Source of the DNA: CATQHP01 sp965214915
GTDB taxonomy: Bacteria; Acidobacteriota; Terriglobia; Bryobacterales; UBA6623
Direction of reading: 5' to 3'
NCBI GenBank assembly: GCA_965214915.1
Contig: CBDCCP010000001.1
Coordinates: 248,001 to 312,000, forward strand
Length of the DNA: 64,000 nucleotides
Shown one piece after another: positions 63,127 through 64,000 of this stretch. Each line of letters starts with the position of its first letter. Position 1 is the first letter of the stretch. The translations under genes were made by a program, and so were the position numbers. A model generated the notes under the pieces. That model was not told the DNA's origin. It saw only the letters and a list, made by a program, of their open reading frames with translations, and ran no database searches.

Positions 63127-63942
63127 ATGCCCGTAGACCCGTCAGCCCGGATTGCGCCCACGGCCCGGGTGGCGGCGGGGGCGGTTATCGGCCCCGATGC
63201 GGTAGTGGGCCACTTCGCCGTCGTCGAGGACGATGTCGCGATCGGCGCGCGGTCGAAGATCGAGCCGCACGTCGTGGTCAAGCGCTGGACGACGCTGGGG
63301 GCCGACAACAAAATTTCGACGGGCACGGTTTTAGGCAGCGATCCCCTGGACAAGACTTTCGGCGGCGCGCGCAGCTATCTGAAGATCGGCAACGGCAACA
63401 CGATCCGCGAGCACTATACGATCAGCCGCGGCACGGCCCCGGAATCGGTCACCGAGATCGGCAACGACAACTACATCATGACCTCGGGCCACATCGCCCA
63501 CAATGCGAAGATCGGCAACGGCGCGGTCATCGCCAGCACGGCGCTGATTGCCGGCTATGTCGAAATCGAAGACCGCGCGTTCGTATCCGGGGGCGTGGTC
63601 GTGCATCAGTATTCGCGGATCGGCGAATTGGCGATGATCGGCGGCATGACCCGCGTGAACCAGGACGTGACTCCTTACCTGCTGCACGTCGGGCCGACGA
63701 TGGAAGTCTGTGGATTGAACCTCGTCGGACTGCGCCGGGCGGACCTGAGCAAGGAAGAGATCGGCCGCATCCGCCAAGCCTACAAGATTTTGTTCCGCTC
63801 GAAGCTGCCCCTGAGCGAGGCCCTCCACCGCGCGGAAACCGAGGTCTCGGGGCCGCACGCCGAACACATGATCGAATTCATTCGCGCCTCGAAGCGCGGC
63901 GTGTGCCGCCGGGGCCGCAAGGGAGAAAACACCGATGTATAA
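63127..63942 (+). CDS. lpxA: UDP-N-acetylglucosamine O-acyltransferase
   Basis: 271 residues from ATG 63127. Left-handed beta-helix hexapeptides run through the first 190 residues (RIAPTARVAAGAVIGPDAVV, KIGNGAVIASTALIAGYVEI, ISTGTVLGSDPLDKTF). The catalytic histidine is in MTSGHIAHNAKIGNG, and the C-terminal helical region has MEVCGLNLVGLRRADLS and RIRQAYKILFRSKLPLSEAL. It adds a hydroxy-acyl chain to UDP-GlcNAc, the first step of lipid A synthesis, showing that the host makes an LPS-bearing outer membrane. The usual lpxD/fabZ neighbours are not upstream. The next gene starts inside its last codons. Confidence 0.95.
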   Translation: MPVDPSARIAPTARVAAGAVIGPDAVVGHFAVVEDDVAIGARSKIEPHVVVKRWTTLGADNKISTGTVLGSDPLDKTFGGARSYLKIGNGNTIREHYTISRGTAPESVTEIGNDNYIMTSGHIAHNAKIGNGAVIASTALIAGYVEIEDRAFVSGGVVVHQYSRIGELAMIGGMTRVNQDVTPYLLHVGPTMEVCGLNLVGLRRADLSKEEIGRIRQAYKILFRSKLPLSEALHRAETEVSGPHAEHMIEFIRASKRGVCRRGRKGENTDV

Positions 63943-64000
63943 GGGAATCGAACACACCGCGATCGCCACCGCCGACCCGGAAAAGCTGGGCCGTTGGTAT
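63935..64000 (+). CDS. VOC/glyoxalase-family protein, N-terminal fragment, cut by window edge
   Basis: 22 codons: MYKGIEHTAIATADPEKLGR, WY. The opening IEHTAIATADPEKLGRWY is typical of VOC-fold (glyoxalase/dioxygenase superfamily) proteins, where the histidine is a metal ligand. The ATG overlaps the lpxA end by 8 nt, so the two are likely co-transcribed. The rest lies outside the window, so the reaction cannot be judged. Confidence 0.7.
   Translation, partial: MYKGIEHTAIATADPEKLGRWY

Overview
The window is a high-GC bacterial chromosome segment. Several things point to an acidobacterium of the Solibacter/Bryobacter type: two proteins end in the TIGR03437 ('Solibacter' C-terminal) domain; a Planctomycete-type cytochrome (DUF1592 group) is paired with a DUF1552 Tat protein; and there are Tat-exported oxidoreductases, LpxA (so an outer membrane) and a large TonB-dependent receptor with a carboxypeptidase-regulatory domain. 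The lineage call is inference from families, not from a marker gene.

Layout. 1-3451 (minus): start of groEL, groES with a clear sigma70-type promoter, and a TonB receptor. 3593-11207 (plus, tightly packed): DUF1592 cytochrome, DUF1552 protein, exported ankyrin protein, and a one-chain restriction-modification protein (adenine methylase fused to a BsuBI/PstI-like nuclease). 11231-13689 (minus): orphan sugar-binding protein and gltD. 13923-18866: M28 peptidase split by a frameshift at an A8 run, then metK-ahcY (methyl cycle). 18930-19290: flippase fragment fused to IS481-type transposase debris. 19418-28256: DUF4159 protein, HEAGH metalloprotease, argS, alr, BNR/TIGR03437 protein. 28257-28910: decayed DNA.

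29009-44639 is one giant surface-protein gene: promoter, 16 perfect copies of an octamer, signal peptide, NHL repeats, about 43 near-identical Ig-like repeats, and a BACON/TIGR03437 end. A 1.24-kb IS5-family element interrupts it. Removing the element restores a single frame of about 4,701 codons.

44668-54744: a true formylglycine-generating enzyme with both active cysteines, a CPA2 antiporter, aldehyde dehydrogenase, a two-domain ThyX-like protein, queA, a HEAT-like exported protein, lpdA and lipB. 54794-56062 is the lipoylated E2 acyltransferase, so lpdA, lipB and E2 form one lipoate-linked block.

56080-62097 is the most interesting part. It is a 6,018-bp island bounded by a 50-bp direct repeat (46/50 identical) that is the 3' end of the E2 gene. 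It carries a compact operon: small ORF, DEDDh exonuclease fused to TerB/TerB_C, BrxD/DUF2791-type ATPase and Lhr/BrxHI-type helicase. This looks like a DNA-processing or anti-phage module that inserted into, and kept intact, a metabolic gene. The last residues of the helicase are themselves encoded by the duplicated E2 end. The window closes with a Tat aldo/keto reductase, lpxA and the start of a VOC-family gene.

A composite repeat family (GC-rich hairpin, 7-nt GTGGATA-like repeats, then GCAAGAC) recurs at five gene ends or starts and has altered the termini of alr, lipB and the ThyX-like gene.
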